64,000 nt of DNA from Paraburkholderia sp. Ac-20340 (GTDB lineage Bacteria > Pseudomonadota > Gammaproteobacteria > Burkholderiales > Burkholderiaceae): assembly GCF_017104965.1 (NCBI RefSeq), contig NZ_JAAGPR010000006.1, positions 62,001-126,000 of the forward strand, in the 5' to 3' direction. The stretch's first letter is position 1. Each line of letters starts with the position of its first letter. Both the position numbers and the translations under genes were made by a program. A model generated the notes under the pieces. It was given only the letters and a program-made list of their open reading frames with translations, did not search any database and had not been told where the DNA came from. Shown here one piece after another: positions 19,610-32,043 of the stretch.

Positions 19610-20761
19610 ATGAGTAGTACGACAGTCCACGTGCACCTGTTTTACGGCGCCGATCCGCGCCACTATCGCAAGGGCGAGAACATCGGTTGCCTCTACGGCT
19701 ACCATCACGCGGAATCTGCGGAATTCGCGCTCAATTACGCCAAGGACGTGCGCGAAGGCAAGCCGGTGCGCTTTGCGCGCCGCGCCTTGAAAGCCGCGCT
19801 CGGCTTCGATCTGGTACACGCCTGGCGCAACCGTCACGCGATGCTGCAATCGGACGTGATCTGGACGCATACTGAACAGGAGCATCTGGCGGTCGCGCTG
19901 GTGCTGCTGATGCAGGCGAAGAAGGGCGGGGCGCGCCCGCTGCTGCTCGCGCAGAGCGTGTGGCTGCTCGACCGCTGGCAAGGCTATGGCGCGCTGCGCC
20001 GGGCCTTCTACAAGCGTCTGCTGGCCCGTGCCGACCGCCTGACCACGCTCGCGAGCGAGAATGCCGCGCTCTGCAAGGACTATTTCGGCCGTGCCGCCAC
20101 GCCCTTGCTCTACGGGCTGAATACTTTCGACTTTCCGCTTTGCCCGCCGTCGCACTGGAAGCCGCATACGCCCGTGCGCGTGGCGGCGATCGGCAACGAT
20201 CGCGACCGCGACTGGACCACGCTCGTCGCCGCCTTGCGCGACGATCCGCGCTATGAGGTGCGGATTGCCACGCGTCGCCGCATGCCTGCTTCGGCGCGCG
20301 CCGCGAACGTGGAAATCGTGCGCGTTTCCGGCATCCAGCAGCAACACGCGCTGTACGACTGGGCCGATATCATCGTCGTGCCGCTGCGACCGAATACGCA
20401 TGCTTCCGGTATTACCGTGATGCTGGAAGCGGCGGCGCTCGGCAAGCCGATGATCGTCACGAAGGTGGGCGCGCTCGACGATTACTTCGACGATAACGCC
20501 GCCTTCTACGTCGAGCCCTTCAACGCCGACCAGTTGCGCGAAGCCGTGAATGTGCTCGTGGACGATCCGGCACGCACGCTAGCACAGGCGCGCGAGGCCT
20601 GCGAGCAACTGCGCACGCGCGATCTCACCACCGAGAATTTCGCGCGCCAGCATGCGCAACTCACGCGCGAGATGATGCTCGAACGCGATCCGCGTACCCA
20701 AAGCGCCGCGCGCGCCAACGTGGCAGCCGGTGCAACCGGCCAGATGCCGCGCGGGATGTGA
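19610..20761 (+). CDS. bceH: GT4-like glycosyltransferase (BceH-type)
   Basis: A 383-residue predicted GT-B glycosyltransferase. The C-terminal donor-binding half is recognisable from VRVAAIGNDRDRDWTTLVAAL, a position near 240 with IIVVPLRPNTHASGITVMLEAAALGKPMIVT (landmark only), and DDNAAFYVEPFNADQL. The N-terminal half is poorly conserved. GGAGG precedes the ATG at 19610. It belongs to the bceB-K run and sits directly before the polymerase, with which it overlaps by four bases. Confidence 0.8.
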   Translation: MSSTTVHVHLFYGADPRHYRKGENIGCLYGYHHAESAEFALNYAKDVREGKPVRFARRALKAALGFDLVHAWRNRHAMLQSDVIWTHTEQEHLAVALVLLMQAKKGGARPLLLAQSVWLLDRWQGYGALRRAFYKRLLARADRLTTLASENAALCKDYFGRAATPLLYGLNTFDFPLCPPSHWKPHTPVRVAAIGNDRDRDWTTLVAALRDDPRYEVRIATRRRMPASARAANVEIVRVSGIQQQHALYDWADIIVVPLRPNTHASGITVMLEAAALGKPMIVTKVGALDDYFDDNAAFYVEPFNADQLREAVNVLVDDPARTLAQAREACEQLRTRDLTTENFARQHAQLTREMMLERDPRTQSAARANVAAGATGQMPRGM

Positions 20762-22284
20762 TCATGCGTGTGCCGTCCACCATTCCGGCTTCGATGCCTT
20801 CCGCCGCGCCCGCGGGCGCGCCAGCCGCGCCGAAATCCGGCCTGCGCCGCGCGATGGGCCGCGATACGCTGCCGGTGATCGCGCTGTGGACTTTCACGGG
20901 CCTGCTGATCCTCGCGCACCAGGGCACGGTGCTGACGTTGGCGTTTCCGGTGCTGGCCATCGCCACGGGACTGTGGCTTTATTTCGTGAACCCGGTGCGC
21001 TATGTGGGCTTCATGTGGTGGCTCTGGTTTCTGAGCCCCGAAGTGCGCCGTCTCGCCGATTACGGCAAAGGCGGCTTCACACCCACCAGCCTGATTCAGG
21101 TCGCGCCGCTCGCGGTGACGATGATCAGCGGGCTTTCGCTGCTGCGCTATTACCCGGTACTCGCGCAGCGTCGCGGTTTGCCGCTGCTGCTGGCCTTGCT
21201 CGGCATCGGTTATGGCTTTGTCGTGGGCGTGGTGGGCAACGGTCCCGCCGCTGCCGTATTCGATCTGGCGAACTGGGTTTATCCGCTGCTGATCGGCTTT
21301 CACATCATGGTGCTCACGCGCCAGTACGAAGAATGCCGCGACACCATCGTCAACACCTTTATCTACGGCATGTTCGTGATGGGCGCCTATGGGCTGATCC
21401 AGTTCTTCATCATGCCGCCGTGGGACGCGATGTGGATGATCGGCTCGGACATGAATTCGCAGGGCGACCCCGTGCCGCTGGGCGTGCGCGTATTCAGCAC
21501 GATGAATTCGTCGGGTCCGTTTGCCTTCGCGATGATGGGCGCGATGGTGCTGGTGATGGCCGCGAAACATCGCGTGCGCTGGATCGCGGCGGCGTTCGGC
21601 TTCTTCTCGTTCGCGCTGTCGCTGGTGCGCTCGACCTGGGGCGGCTGGGCCATCGCCATGGTGATCCAGCTGATGAAGTCGAGCAACAAGGTGCGCTTGC
21701 GCATTATCGTCAGCGCGTTTGTGCTTGCGGGTATCTGCGTGCCGCTGCTGACCTTTGGGCCGGTGGCCGACCGCATGCAGCAGCGCCTGAACACGCTCGT
21801 GAACCTGAGCGACGACCAGAGCTACGAGGCGCGTAACCAGTTCTACGCCGATTTCGCCAAGACCGCCTTCACCGACGTGACGGGCGAGGGCCTGGGCGCA
21901 ACCGGCGCATCGACCAAGCTTTCCAGCAGCAACGGCCAGCTCGGCCAGTACGGCAGCTTCGACAGCGGCGTGATGAACATTCCGTTCGTGCTCGGCTGGC
22001 CCGGCACGCTGATGTATATGGCGGGCGTGCTGTGGTTGATCGCGCGCGCCGTGCGCCAGTCGCTGCGCATGCAGGAAGACCGCTACGTGTGCGCATGTCT
22101 GAGCCTGATGGTGTCGATCTTCGCGATGCTGGTGTTCACCAATTCGCTGGTGGGCACCGGCGGTCTGCTGCTGTTTTCCAGCGTTTTTTCCATTCTCAGC
22201 GCGGGGCACTGGCGCAAGATGACGCGGCGCCAGGCCAGCGTCCGTGCTCCAGACATTACCCCGACTACGGAGGTCTCCGATTGA
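20758..22284 (+). CDS. bceI: Polysaccharide polymerase, Wzy-like (BceI-type)
   Basis: A 508-residue integral membrane protein with about ten to twelve predicted spans and a long periplasmic loop between roughly residues 340 and 400 (MQQRLNTLVNLSDDQSYEARN ... GEGLGATGAS). That pattern is typical of Wzy/O-antigen polymerase-like proteins, which join repeat units in the periplasm. Primary-sequence conservation in this family is weak, so the assignment rests on topology and on the gene's place between BceH and BceJ. The GTG at 20758 overlaps the bceH stop; ATG at 20764 is an alternative. Confidence 0.78.
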   Translation: MIMRVPSTIPASMPSAAPAGAPAAPKSGLRRAMGRDTLPVIALWTFTGLLILAHQGTVLTLAFPVLAIATGLWLYFVNPVRYVGFMWWLWFLSPEVRRLADYGKGGFTPTSLIQVAPLAVTMISGLSLLRYYPVLAQRRGLPLLLALLGIGYGFVVGVVGNGPAAAVFDLANWVYPLLIGFHIMVLTRQYEECRDTIVNTFIYGMFVMGAYGLIQFFIMPPWDAMWMIGSDMNSQGDPVPLGVRVFSTMNSSGPFAFAMMGAMVLVMAAKHRVRWIAAAFGFFSFALSLVRSTWGGWAIAMVIQLMKSSNKVRLRIIVSAFVLAGICVPLLTFGPVADRMQQRLNTLVNLSDDQSYEARNQFYADFAKTAFTDVTGEGLGATGASTKLSSSNGQLGQYGSFDSGVMNIPFVLGWPGTLMYMAGVLWLIARAVRQSLRMQEDRYVCACLSLMVSIFAMLVFTNSLVGTGGLLLFSSVFSILSAGHWRKMTRRQASVRAPDITPTTEVSD

Positions 22285-23513
22285 GAGTCGCAATCGTCAC
22301 GCATGTGGTGCGCCATAACGACGGCCAGGGGCGCGTCAACCACGAAATCGCGCGCGCGGCGCTCGACGAAGGGTTCGAGGTCACGCTGGTGGCTTCGCAC
22401 GTCGCGCCGGAACTGCTGGCGCATCCCAAGGTGAAATGGGTGCGCGTGCAACCTTCGAAACTTTGGCCGACCAACCTGTTGCGTCAGCAGGTGTTCGCGC
22501 TCAAGAGTGCGCTCTGGCTCAAAAGCCATCGCAGCGAATACGACGTGCTGCACGTGAATGGCTTCATTACGTGGGCGCAAGCCGATGTCAATACCGCGCA
22601 CTTCGTACACGGCGGCTGGGGGCGCAGCAAGTATTACCCGTTCGGGCTGACCCGCGGCGTCTGGTCGGCGTATCAGTTCGTCTATACGCGCGTGAACGCG
22701 GTGCTGGAGCGCTGGGCGTACCGGCGCTCGCGTGTGATCGCAGCGGTATCGCGCAAGGTCGCCGATGAAATCCTCGCTTCGGGCGGCGATCCGCTCGAAC
22801 GGCTCGACGTGATCTATAACGGCGTGGATACGCGCGGTTTCTCCGGTGCGGATTCGGATCGCGAGAAATTCAATCTTCCCGCCGATAAATTCCTGCTGCT
22901 GTTCGTGGGCGATCTGCGCACGCCGCGCAAAAACCTGGGCACGGTGCTGCATGCGCTCAAGCAATTGCCCGAGCATGTGCATCTGGCAGTGGCCGGTTAT
23001 CTGCCGGGCAGTCCGTACCCGGAGATGTCGCGCGAGCTCGGCATTGCTTCGCGCGTGCATTTTCTCGGCCTCGTGCGCGAAATGCCGGTGCTGATGCGCA
23101 GTGTCGATAGCTACGTCTTTCCTTCGCGCTACGAAGCAATGAGTCTTTCGCTGCTGGAAGCGATGGCGGCGGGCTTGCCGGTCGTGACCGCGCGTACGGC
23201 AGGCGGCGCCGAAATCATCACGCCCGATTGCGGCATCGTGCTCGAAGACCCGGACGACGCGAAAGCGCTCGCCGGCGCGATCCAGCAACTCGCCGACGAT
23301 ACGCCACGCCGCGTCGCGATGGGCGCAGCGGCGGCAGAACTCGCCTGCCGCTTCGGCTGGGCGCGGATGGCTGCGCAATACATCGCGCTCTATCGCGAAC
23401 TGGCGGGCGACGCGGGCGCGACGGTGCGCAGCGATGCCTACGCCGAACCCGCGACGCCCGCACTCGCGCCGCTTTCGGGCGGCCAGTCGCTGCCGCGCGC
23501 AGAGACGACTTAA
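22281..23513 (+). CDS. bceJ: GT4 family glycosyltransferase (BceJ-type)
   Basis: The product (410 residues) starts at TTG 22281 as (M)RVAIVTHVVRHNDGQG, a typical GT4 N-terminal strand. GGAGG at 22269-22273 is seven bases upstream, and the TTGA overlaps the bceI stop, so the much longer open frame upstream is not used. The GT-B C-domain has YNGVDTRGF, FVGDLRTPRKNLG and the EX7E region RYEAMSLSLLEAMAAGLPVV. It is a retaining glycosyltransferase acting in repeat-unit assembly; the sugar transferred is unknown. Confidence 0.87.
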   Translation: MRVAIVTHVVRHNDGQGRVNHEIARAALDEGFEVTLVASHVAPELLAHPKVKWVRVQPSKLWPTNLLRQQVFALKSALWLKSHRSEYDVLHVNGFITWAQADVNTAHFVHGGWGRSKYYPFGLTRGVWSAYQFVYTRVNAVLERWAYRRSRVIAAVSRKVADEILASGGDPLERLDVIYNGVDTRGFSGADSDREKFNLPADKFLLLFVGDLRTPRKNLGTVLHALKQLPEHVHLAVAGYLPGSPYPEMSRELGIASRVHFLGLVREMPVLMRSVDSYVFPSRYEAMSLSLLEAMAAGLPVVTARTAGGAEIITPDCGIVLEDPDDAKALAGAIQQLADDTPRRVAMGAAAAELACRFGWARMAAQYIALYRELAGDAGATVRSDAYAEPATPALAPLSGGQSLPRAETT

Positions 23514-23565
23514 TCCGTTATTCGCCTCGATGGCTGCATAACAAGTTGCACAACAAGGAATCGCG

Positions 23566-24723
23566 ATGACGAAACAATCCATCCATTCGCTACAGATCGG
23601 CATGCACTGGTTCCCCGAGCGTGCTGGTGGCCTCGATCGCATGTATTACTCGCTGGTGGGCGCGTTGCCCGGTGCCGGCGTACACGTACGCGGCGTCGTG
23701 GCGGGCTCGCCGAAGGTGGCCGAAGACAGCGGCGGCGCGATCCAGGGCTTCGGCTCGGCGGCACGCGCGTTGCCGTTCCGCCTGATGGACGCGCGCCGTG
23801 CGTTGCGCAGCGAAATCCGTCGCCATCGTCCGGACGTCATTTCCTCGCACTTCGCGCTGTACACCTTTCCGGGTCTCGACGTTACGCGCGGCATTCCGCA
23901 GGTCTCGCATTTTCAGGGACCCTGGGCCGACGAGAGCTTTGTCGAAGGCGCCGCCACGCTGAGCCAGCGCATCAAGCATTCGCTCGAACAATCGGTGTAC
24001 GAACGATCGTCGCGGCTCATCGTGCTGTCGAAAGCATTCGGCGACATTCTCACGAAGCGCTATGCGATCTCGCCCGATCGCGTGCGTATCGTGCCCGGTT
24101 GCGTGGATACGGCCCATTTCGATCCGGCCTGCTCGCAGGGCGAGGCGCGTCTGCGTCTGCAATTGCCGCAGAATCGCCCGATCATTCTGGCTGTGCGCCG
24201 CCTCGTGCGCCGCATGGGACTGGAAGATCTGATCGACGCGGTCAAGCAGGTCAAGCAGCGCCACCCGGACATTCTGCTGCTGATCGCGGGGCGCGGGCGT
24301 CTGCAAGGGGAACTGCAACAGCGTATCGACGAAGCGGGTCTCACGGATAACGTCAAGTTGCTGGGCTTCGTGCCCGACGCGCATCTGCCTTCGCTGTATC
24401 GCGCCGCCACGTTGAGCGTGGTGCCCACGGTCGCGCTCGAAGGCTTCGGGCTGATCACGGTGGAATCGCTTTCCGCCGGCACGCCGGTGCTGGTGACGCC
24501 GGTGGGCGGTTTGCCGGAAGCGGTGGCGGGTCTGTCGCCGGATCTGGTGTTGCCGGAAACGGGCGCGGCCGCGATTGCCGAAGGTATCGACGCCGCGCTT
24601 TCCGGGCGCATCAAACTACCGGATGAAGCAGCGTGCAAAGCCTACGCGCGCGAGCATTTCGACAATGCCGTGATTGCAAAACGCGTGGCCGATGTTTATG
24701 CCGAAGCGATTGCCGCGCATTGA
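23566..24723 (+). CDS. bceK: GT4 family glycosyltransferase (BceK-type)
   Basis: A 385-residue retaining GT-B enzyme, last gene of the forward bceB-K run. It begins with a short lead and HWFPERAGGLDRMYYSLVGAL, the acceptor-side glycine-rich loop. It has HFQGPWADES, then the donor side VVPGCVDTAHFDP and PTVALEGFGLITVESLSAGTPVL with the EX7E motif. AAGGAA precedes the ATG. A perfect hairpin just after the stop closes the operon. Confidence 0.87.
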   Translation: MTKQSIHSLQIGMHWFPERAGGLDRMYYSLVGALPGAGVHVRGVVAGSPKVAEDSGGAIQGFGSAARALPFRLMDARRALRSEIRRHRPDVISSHFALYTFPGLDVTRGIPQVSHFQGPWADESFVEGAATLSQRIKHSLEQSVYERSSRLIVLSKAFGDILTKRYAISPDRVRIVPGCVDTAHFDPACSQGEARLRLQLPQNRPIILAVRRLVRRMGLEDLIDAVKQVKQRHPDILLLIAGRGRLQGELQQRIDEAGLTDNVKLLGFVPDAHLPSLYRAATLSVVPTVALEGFGLITVESLSAGTPVLVTPVGGLPEAVAGLSPDLVLPETGAAAIAEGIDAALSGRIKLPDEAACKAYAREHFDNAVIAKRVADVYAEAIAAH

Positions 24724-24744
24724 GTTTATCGTGCGCTAAAACGA

Positions 24745-24770
24745 AATCGCCGCTCGAAAGAGCGGCGATT
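24745..24770. terminator. Bidirectional terminator between bceK and bceM
   Basis: AATCGCCGCTC (24745-24755) and GAGCGGCGATT (24760-24770) form a perfect 11-bp stem with a GAAA tetraloop. GATTTTG follows on the plus strand and TCGTTTT on the minus strand, so it can end both convergent transcripts. Confidence 0.85.
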
Positions 24771-24798
24771 GATTTTGCAGATTCTCAAAACGGATTCT

Positions 24799-27920
<3,122 letters not shown>

Positions 27921-28488
27921 CGGCTATCCGGTGGATTTCATGCATGCATAGTCCAGACGATTCTAGAAAGAATTTATTGGGCAAAAAGTCCGAAATATAT
28001 CGACTTGTAAATTCTGAAAATGAATCGCGTGCCGATGTCCCGGGAATCGGTAAGTTTGGAATAGGGGCGGAAAGAATTGCCTGTTGGGATGGAAGGGCGG
28101 CGCGAGGAGCGCGCTGGCGACCGCGTGGGCCGCCCGTTTGGCCGGCGTTTCGACTGGCAGATTCGGTTAAATCGAATTTGCATTTCGAGTCCTGGTTTTT
28201 CCTACTTGTCAATGAGGATGGATGTCAGATTTGCGCTTTATCTACGATTTATCTTTGACGGTTATCAAATATAAGTGCGGTTTACGATTGTTCTGATTAA
28301 ATCGGTCTATAAATGAAGCGTGGTTCTTGACGTTTGAAATTCATCACTGAAATCGTTAAAGCCATTTTCCAATCGCCGATAAATAGATTCGCTGATGCGA
28401 AGGGATCTTCCATTGGCTTTTTTCGGGCTTTATCTAGCATGAAGCAATCGATCAACCTGGGCTGTGAATACTGTCTGGAGCTTTGGCC
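27921..28488. other. AT-rich 568-base gap at the start of the inserted segment
   Basis: Base composition drops visibly here compared with the flanking genes, with many A/T runs. The gap separates bceO (leftward) from the duplicated beta-domain genes (rightward) and should hold promoters for both. I see no gene, RNA or transposon end. Weak TTGACG-like hexamers at 28255-28260 and 28326-28331 lack good -10 partners. Confidence 0.5.
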
Positions 28489-28989
28489 ATGTACATCATC
28501 TACGACGCAAAGATCGATGATCGTTCGAACAAATGGTATGGAACGATCGTTATCTCGAACATGCGATTCGGTGACGGACATCCGATTACGCTGAAATCGT
28601 ATCTGTCGATCAATTTTTCTTCTCCGGCGGTAGTGAGTCCAATGGGAATCTCGCCGGCATTCGCGCAATCGGTGATCGGCGATATCACCACGGCGAACAA
28701 GGCAACAGGCGACGGCACGTACGACGTCAATGCGATCGTGCCGGTGAACTGGCCATATACGTTGCAGGCGAGCGATGAAATCAGGCTGGGCCTGTATGGA
28801 AACCTGACCGGGAGCGCGAACCGGTGGGTGGAATTCATCATTCTGGGCGCCGATGTTTCGCCATTTTCCGCCATTGATCTGCCTGTCTCGCAGCGGCAGC
28901 GTGAGCGAATAGGGGAGCCGCTACAGGGAAGGCAGCACTTCGCCAATGAGTCGCCCTTTCAATGGCGCGGAAAGCCCGAAGAGGATTGA
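28489..28989 (+). CDS. Stand-alone beta-domain protein, paralogue of the N-domain of the following gene
   Basis: A 166-residue protein of unknown function starting MYIIYDAKIDDRSNKWYG; GGAG at 28477-28480 supports this ATG. Residues 1-122 align almost without gaps to residues 1-123 of the next gene, sharing IIYDA, KWYG/QWYG, the IVSN strand, YL..NF, PYTL..SD.I and GAD. The pattern of alternating hydrophobic residues and conserved aromatics suggests a beta-sandwich similar in style to cellulose- or chitin-binding modules. No signal peptide is visible. The last 44 residues are polar and unrelated. A carbohydrate-binding role at the exopolysaccharide is inference only. Confidence 0.62.
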   Translation: MYIIYDAKIDDRSNKWYGTIVISNMRFGDGHPITLKSYLSINFSSPAVVSPMGISPAFAQSVIGDITTANKATGDGTYDVNAIVPVNWPYTLQASDEIRLGLYGNLTGSANRWVEFIILGADVSPFSAIDLPVSQRQRERIGEPLQGRQHFANESPFQWRGKPEED

Positions 28990-29139
28990 GCGGATTCAGC
29001 GGAACAGCCAACGCATTCGAAATGCTATGGCGAGGAGGTTTATCGAGGAAATCACACATTTACAGCGTTTTTCAGCGAAACCTGTTTCTTCTACCAGAGA
29101 TGGCTGAGCCCACAGGCGAGGCCATTCGCGAGGGATATC

Positions 29140-31680
29140 ATGAGCATCATCTACGACGCAGTAGTGGCGAGCGGTGCAAGCCAATGGTATGGCGAGATCA
29201 TCGTTTCGAATATCCGAAACGACGATGAAACGTCCGTCAACATCAACACTTACCTGGCGATGAATTTCCATGTGCCGGGGACGGTGAGCGCGGGTGACAT
29301 TACGCCGCAATTTTCGACGTGGGTAACCGGCCCAGTCACGGCGAGCTCCACCGCATTGGGCGACAATACGTACACGGTCGACGCCAACATTCCGTTCACA
29401 GAGCCCTATACATTGCGCCCGAGCGATCAGATCACGATTGGCGTGAACGGTGACCTCACCCAGGATACGGCCGAATGGCTCGATTCGTTTGTGTTTGGCG
29501 CCGATGCACCTCCGGCCGTCAATGGCACGGTGGTCGTGACTTGTGCGGCATGCCCCGATCCGGCGCTGGAAGGCATAACGGTGCAATTGACGTTTTCGCA
29601 GGGTAGCAGTTCCAGTACCTATTCTATTGCCTATAATAATTCGGTTTCCTTATCAATGGCGCAGGGAACCTATCAGATCACGGCGAGCGATCTCAGCACG
29701 GATGACCAGACGGTCATCGCGCCAGTGGTGGTTGCTCCTCCGGAAGTGGATGTCGCCATCGGCCAGACTTCCGATGTCTCGGTGGTTTTCGATACCGTTC
29801 AGTATTACTCTGCGCTAGACGTATCGATCGGCGATCTGCAGGGACTCGCCAACGAAACGCTGGCCGTGACCGTCACCGATCAGGGCTCCGGTACTATGCT
29901 GGCTTCTTTTAGCGCCAGTCCTGGCAGCGTAACGTCGTTGCGTAAGCTCCCTGCATCGGGTACGGCAGCGATCACCGTACAGCCCATGACGGTGAACAAC
30001 GTAAGCTACACGTTCGACGTGCCGCCGGTTACGCTGGCCAACAGCCTTCAGACCGCCACGATCAGCGATGCGAATGTCACGACCGCGCCTGTCGACACGA
30101 CCGGATTCGTCAACGTGCCGATCGACATGCAGGTTTCCAGCGCAGTCTCCGATAGCCTGGTGATTCGTATCGTGAGCAGTAGCATGAGCTATTCGCAGTC
30201 ATTCCGGACTGTGACCCAAAGCACGGCGTTCAGCGTTCCGGTCAAGCCCGACAGTTATACGGTGGATGCCGCGGACTTTATCGATGCGGGCATCGTCTAC
30301 GACGTTGAAGTGCCCGCGCAATTCATTGTGTCCGCCGATGGCAGCGCGACGCTGAATGTGTCGATTTCCGCGTCCGCGAATCTGAACGTCAAGGGCTTTC
30401 CGTCGTTTCTTTCGTTCGGTGGGTGCACGGATCTTGTCAAGAGCAACGCGACCGATTTCACCACTGCGCGGGCCAGTTCGATCTTCGTCTATGCGGGTGT
30501 CGACGGCGCGGGCGATCCCGGCACGTATGAAACGGCCGATGTGCAGACACAATCGCTCATGGACCTGGCGCGGCAGGTCGAACAGGATTTGCTCGCAGCC
30601 GGTACGCCGCAGAACGTGCTGCCTGTGCCCATCTGCTACACCTGCAATCTGTCTGGTGGCAACCCGGAAGTTGTGCTCGCTGATTCCGAAGCGCACGCAC
30701 ATAGTTTTGCCAACTACATTCTCACGCTGAATACCGCAGGCGCCTATCTGGATGAGGAACATCCCGTGCCGGCGGGAGTCATCGTCAATCCGGATTTTCT
30801 GGGCACCTGCCAGCAGGCCAATCTCGGCCCGGACTACGCCATGCCAGTGCATGCGCCGCTTCAAGAGGCGCTGACTCACTGGAATATGACCGTAACCATT
30901 CCGCCGGAGATCGAGGACAACATTGCAGGCTATGTTATGGCAGTAAACTGGCTTACCCACGTCGTAGCGCCGTGGGCGACGTTTGGCTGGCAAATCAATC
31001 TGTGGGATACGGGTGACTCGGAGTGGATCTACGACAGCAGTGTCGACCCAGCCGACAAAGCGAAGTCGACGGCCGACTATATCGTCAGCGTCGGTGCCTA
31101 TAACCCGCCTTACGCGCCGAATTTTCTCGCCATCGACCGCTATGAAGCCGATGACTACGAACAGCGCGGCTATATGAATCACTACTGCTACGGCCCGCTT
31201 GAATGGTCGCGTTATTTCGACTTCTGCGCCGCGATGAGTCGTGCGCTCAAGCTTCCTGTCATGCCCTGGCAGATTCCGTCGAGTCGCACGCCGAATACAA
31301 CCGATGTCATACCGGTCGATTTCGAAGGCCAGCATTGGGGCACGGGCGGCAGTTATATTCTCGGCGATTCCGCGATTGGGTCCGATTATCACAACGTCAA
31401 CGCCAATATCCTCGCGCTGCAGTTTCCTGCTGAAGCGCAGGCGTATATGGGCGAAACGGCACAGGATATGTATATCCGCTCCGAGCCGTTCGATATGACA
31501 AACCCCGCCTATGGCGATTTTCCATTGCGCGGAATTTTCGCGGTGCTGCTCGGCGGCGGATCGACTACGGGGATTGTCTCGACAATCGGCAATCCCGAGC
31601 CCTGGGTGCGTAACAAACTCAATGCCTATATGGCGAATCCGATTCCGTTCGATTCGTCCGCGCCAGCGAAGAAGGGCTGA
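29140..31680 (+). CDS. Large multidomain protein with N-terminal beta-domain and putative glycoside-hydrolase-like C-domain
   Basis: This 846-residue product is not assigned to a named family. Residues 1-123 repeat the preceding gene's domain. About 128-420 holds three Ig/Fn3-like beta modules of roughly 95 residues (for example GTVVVTCAACPDPALEG and FVNVPIDMQVSSAVSD). About 425-846 starts KGFPSFLSFGGCTDLV and looks like an alpha/beta barrel, with strands ending in acidic or aromatic residues such as AIDRYEADDYE (about 664), LPVMPWQIPSS (about 708) and DFEGQHWGTGGS (about 727). Such a layout resembles polysaccharide-active enzymes with accessory modules. No signal peptide is present at MSIIYDAVV, so the export route is unclear. 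AGGGAT lies just upstream of the ATG. Confidence 0.65.
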   Translation: MSIIYDAVVASGASQWYGEIIVSNIRNDDETSVNINTYLAMNFHVPGTVSAGDITPQFSTWVTGPVTASSTALGDNTYTVDANIPFTEPYTLRPSDQITIGVNGDLTQDTAEWLDSFVFGADAPPAVNGTVVVTCAACPDPALEGITVQLTFSQGSSSSTYSIAYNNSVSLSMAQGTYQITASDLSTDDQTVIAPVVVAPPEVDVAIGQTSDVSVVFDTVQYYSALDVSIGDLQGLANETLAVTVTDQGSGTMLASFSASPGSVTSLRKLPASGTAAITVQPMTVNNVSYTFDVPPVTLANSLQTATISDANVTTAPVDTTGFVNVPIDMQVSSAVSDSLVIRIVSSSMSYSQSFRTVTQSTAFSVPVKPDSYTVDAADFIDAGIVYDVEVPAQFIVSADGSATLNVSISASANLNVKGFPSFLSFGGCTDLVKSNATDFTTARASSIFVYAGVDGAGDPGTYETADVQTQSLMDLARQVEQDLLAAGTPQNVLPVPICYTCNLSGGNPEVVLADSEAHAHSFANYILTLNTAGAYLDEEHPVPAGVIVNPDFLGTCQQANLGPDYAMPVHAPLQEALTHWNMTVTIPPEIEDNIAGYVMAVNWLTHVVAPWATFGWQINLWDTGDSEWIYDSSVDPADKAKSTADYIVSVGAYNPPYAPNFLAIDRYEADDYEQRGYMNHYCYGPLEWSRYFDFCAAMSRALKLPVMPWQIPSSRTPNTTDVIPVDFEGQHWGTGGSYILGDSAIGSDYHNVNANILALQFPAEAQAYMGETAQDMYIRSEPFDMTNPAYGDFPLRGIFAVLLGGGSTTGIVSTIGNPEPWVRNKLNAYMANPIPFDSSAPAKKG

Positions 31681-32043
31681 TTTCTTCGATTAGGGCCACT
31701 TCGGGAAGCGGCAAATAGTGCCTCTTTAATTCAAGGAGCACGTCGCGCATAAGGCAATTAATTCCTGCTTTCGCGCAATCGTCCTCGTGCGGTCGTCGAT
31801 GCACCAATGGCGACCGCTGCTGCATTTCTCGCCATGCGTATCGCGTCATTTGCGCCACCGTTGCCATCGGCGATTCACATTTCGCACATCATTTAACGCG
31901 TTGCGCTTATTGGCGCACCACACACCGTAAGCGCCAATAAACATTGAATTTTTTTGAATTATTTTCGGATTTTGTGGGGTCATTTTTCTTCGGGAATGTA
32001 CGGCATGATCCAGCCAGATTGCCGTCAACCCGGAGGGATTGCC
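31681..32043. other. 363-base gap between the beta-domain genes and the propeller gene
   Basis: Low-GC stretch with no supported gene. Short open frames on both strands have no ribosome sites. It ends at GGAGGG (32032-32037), the ribosome site that fixes the TTG start of the next gene. No convincing terminator after the 846-residue gene was found. Confidence 0.45.
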
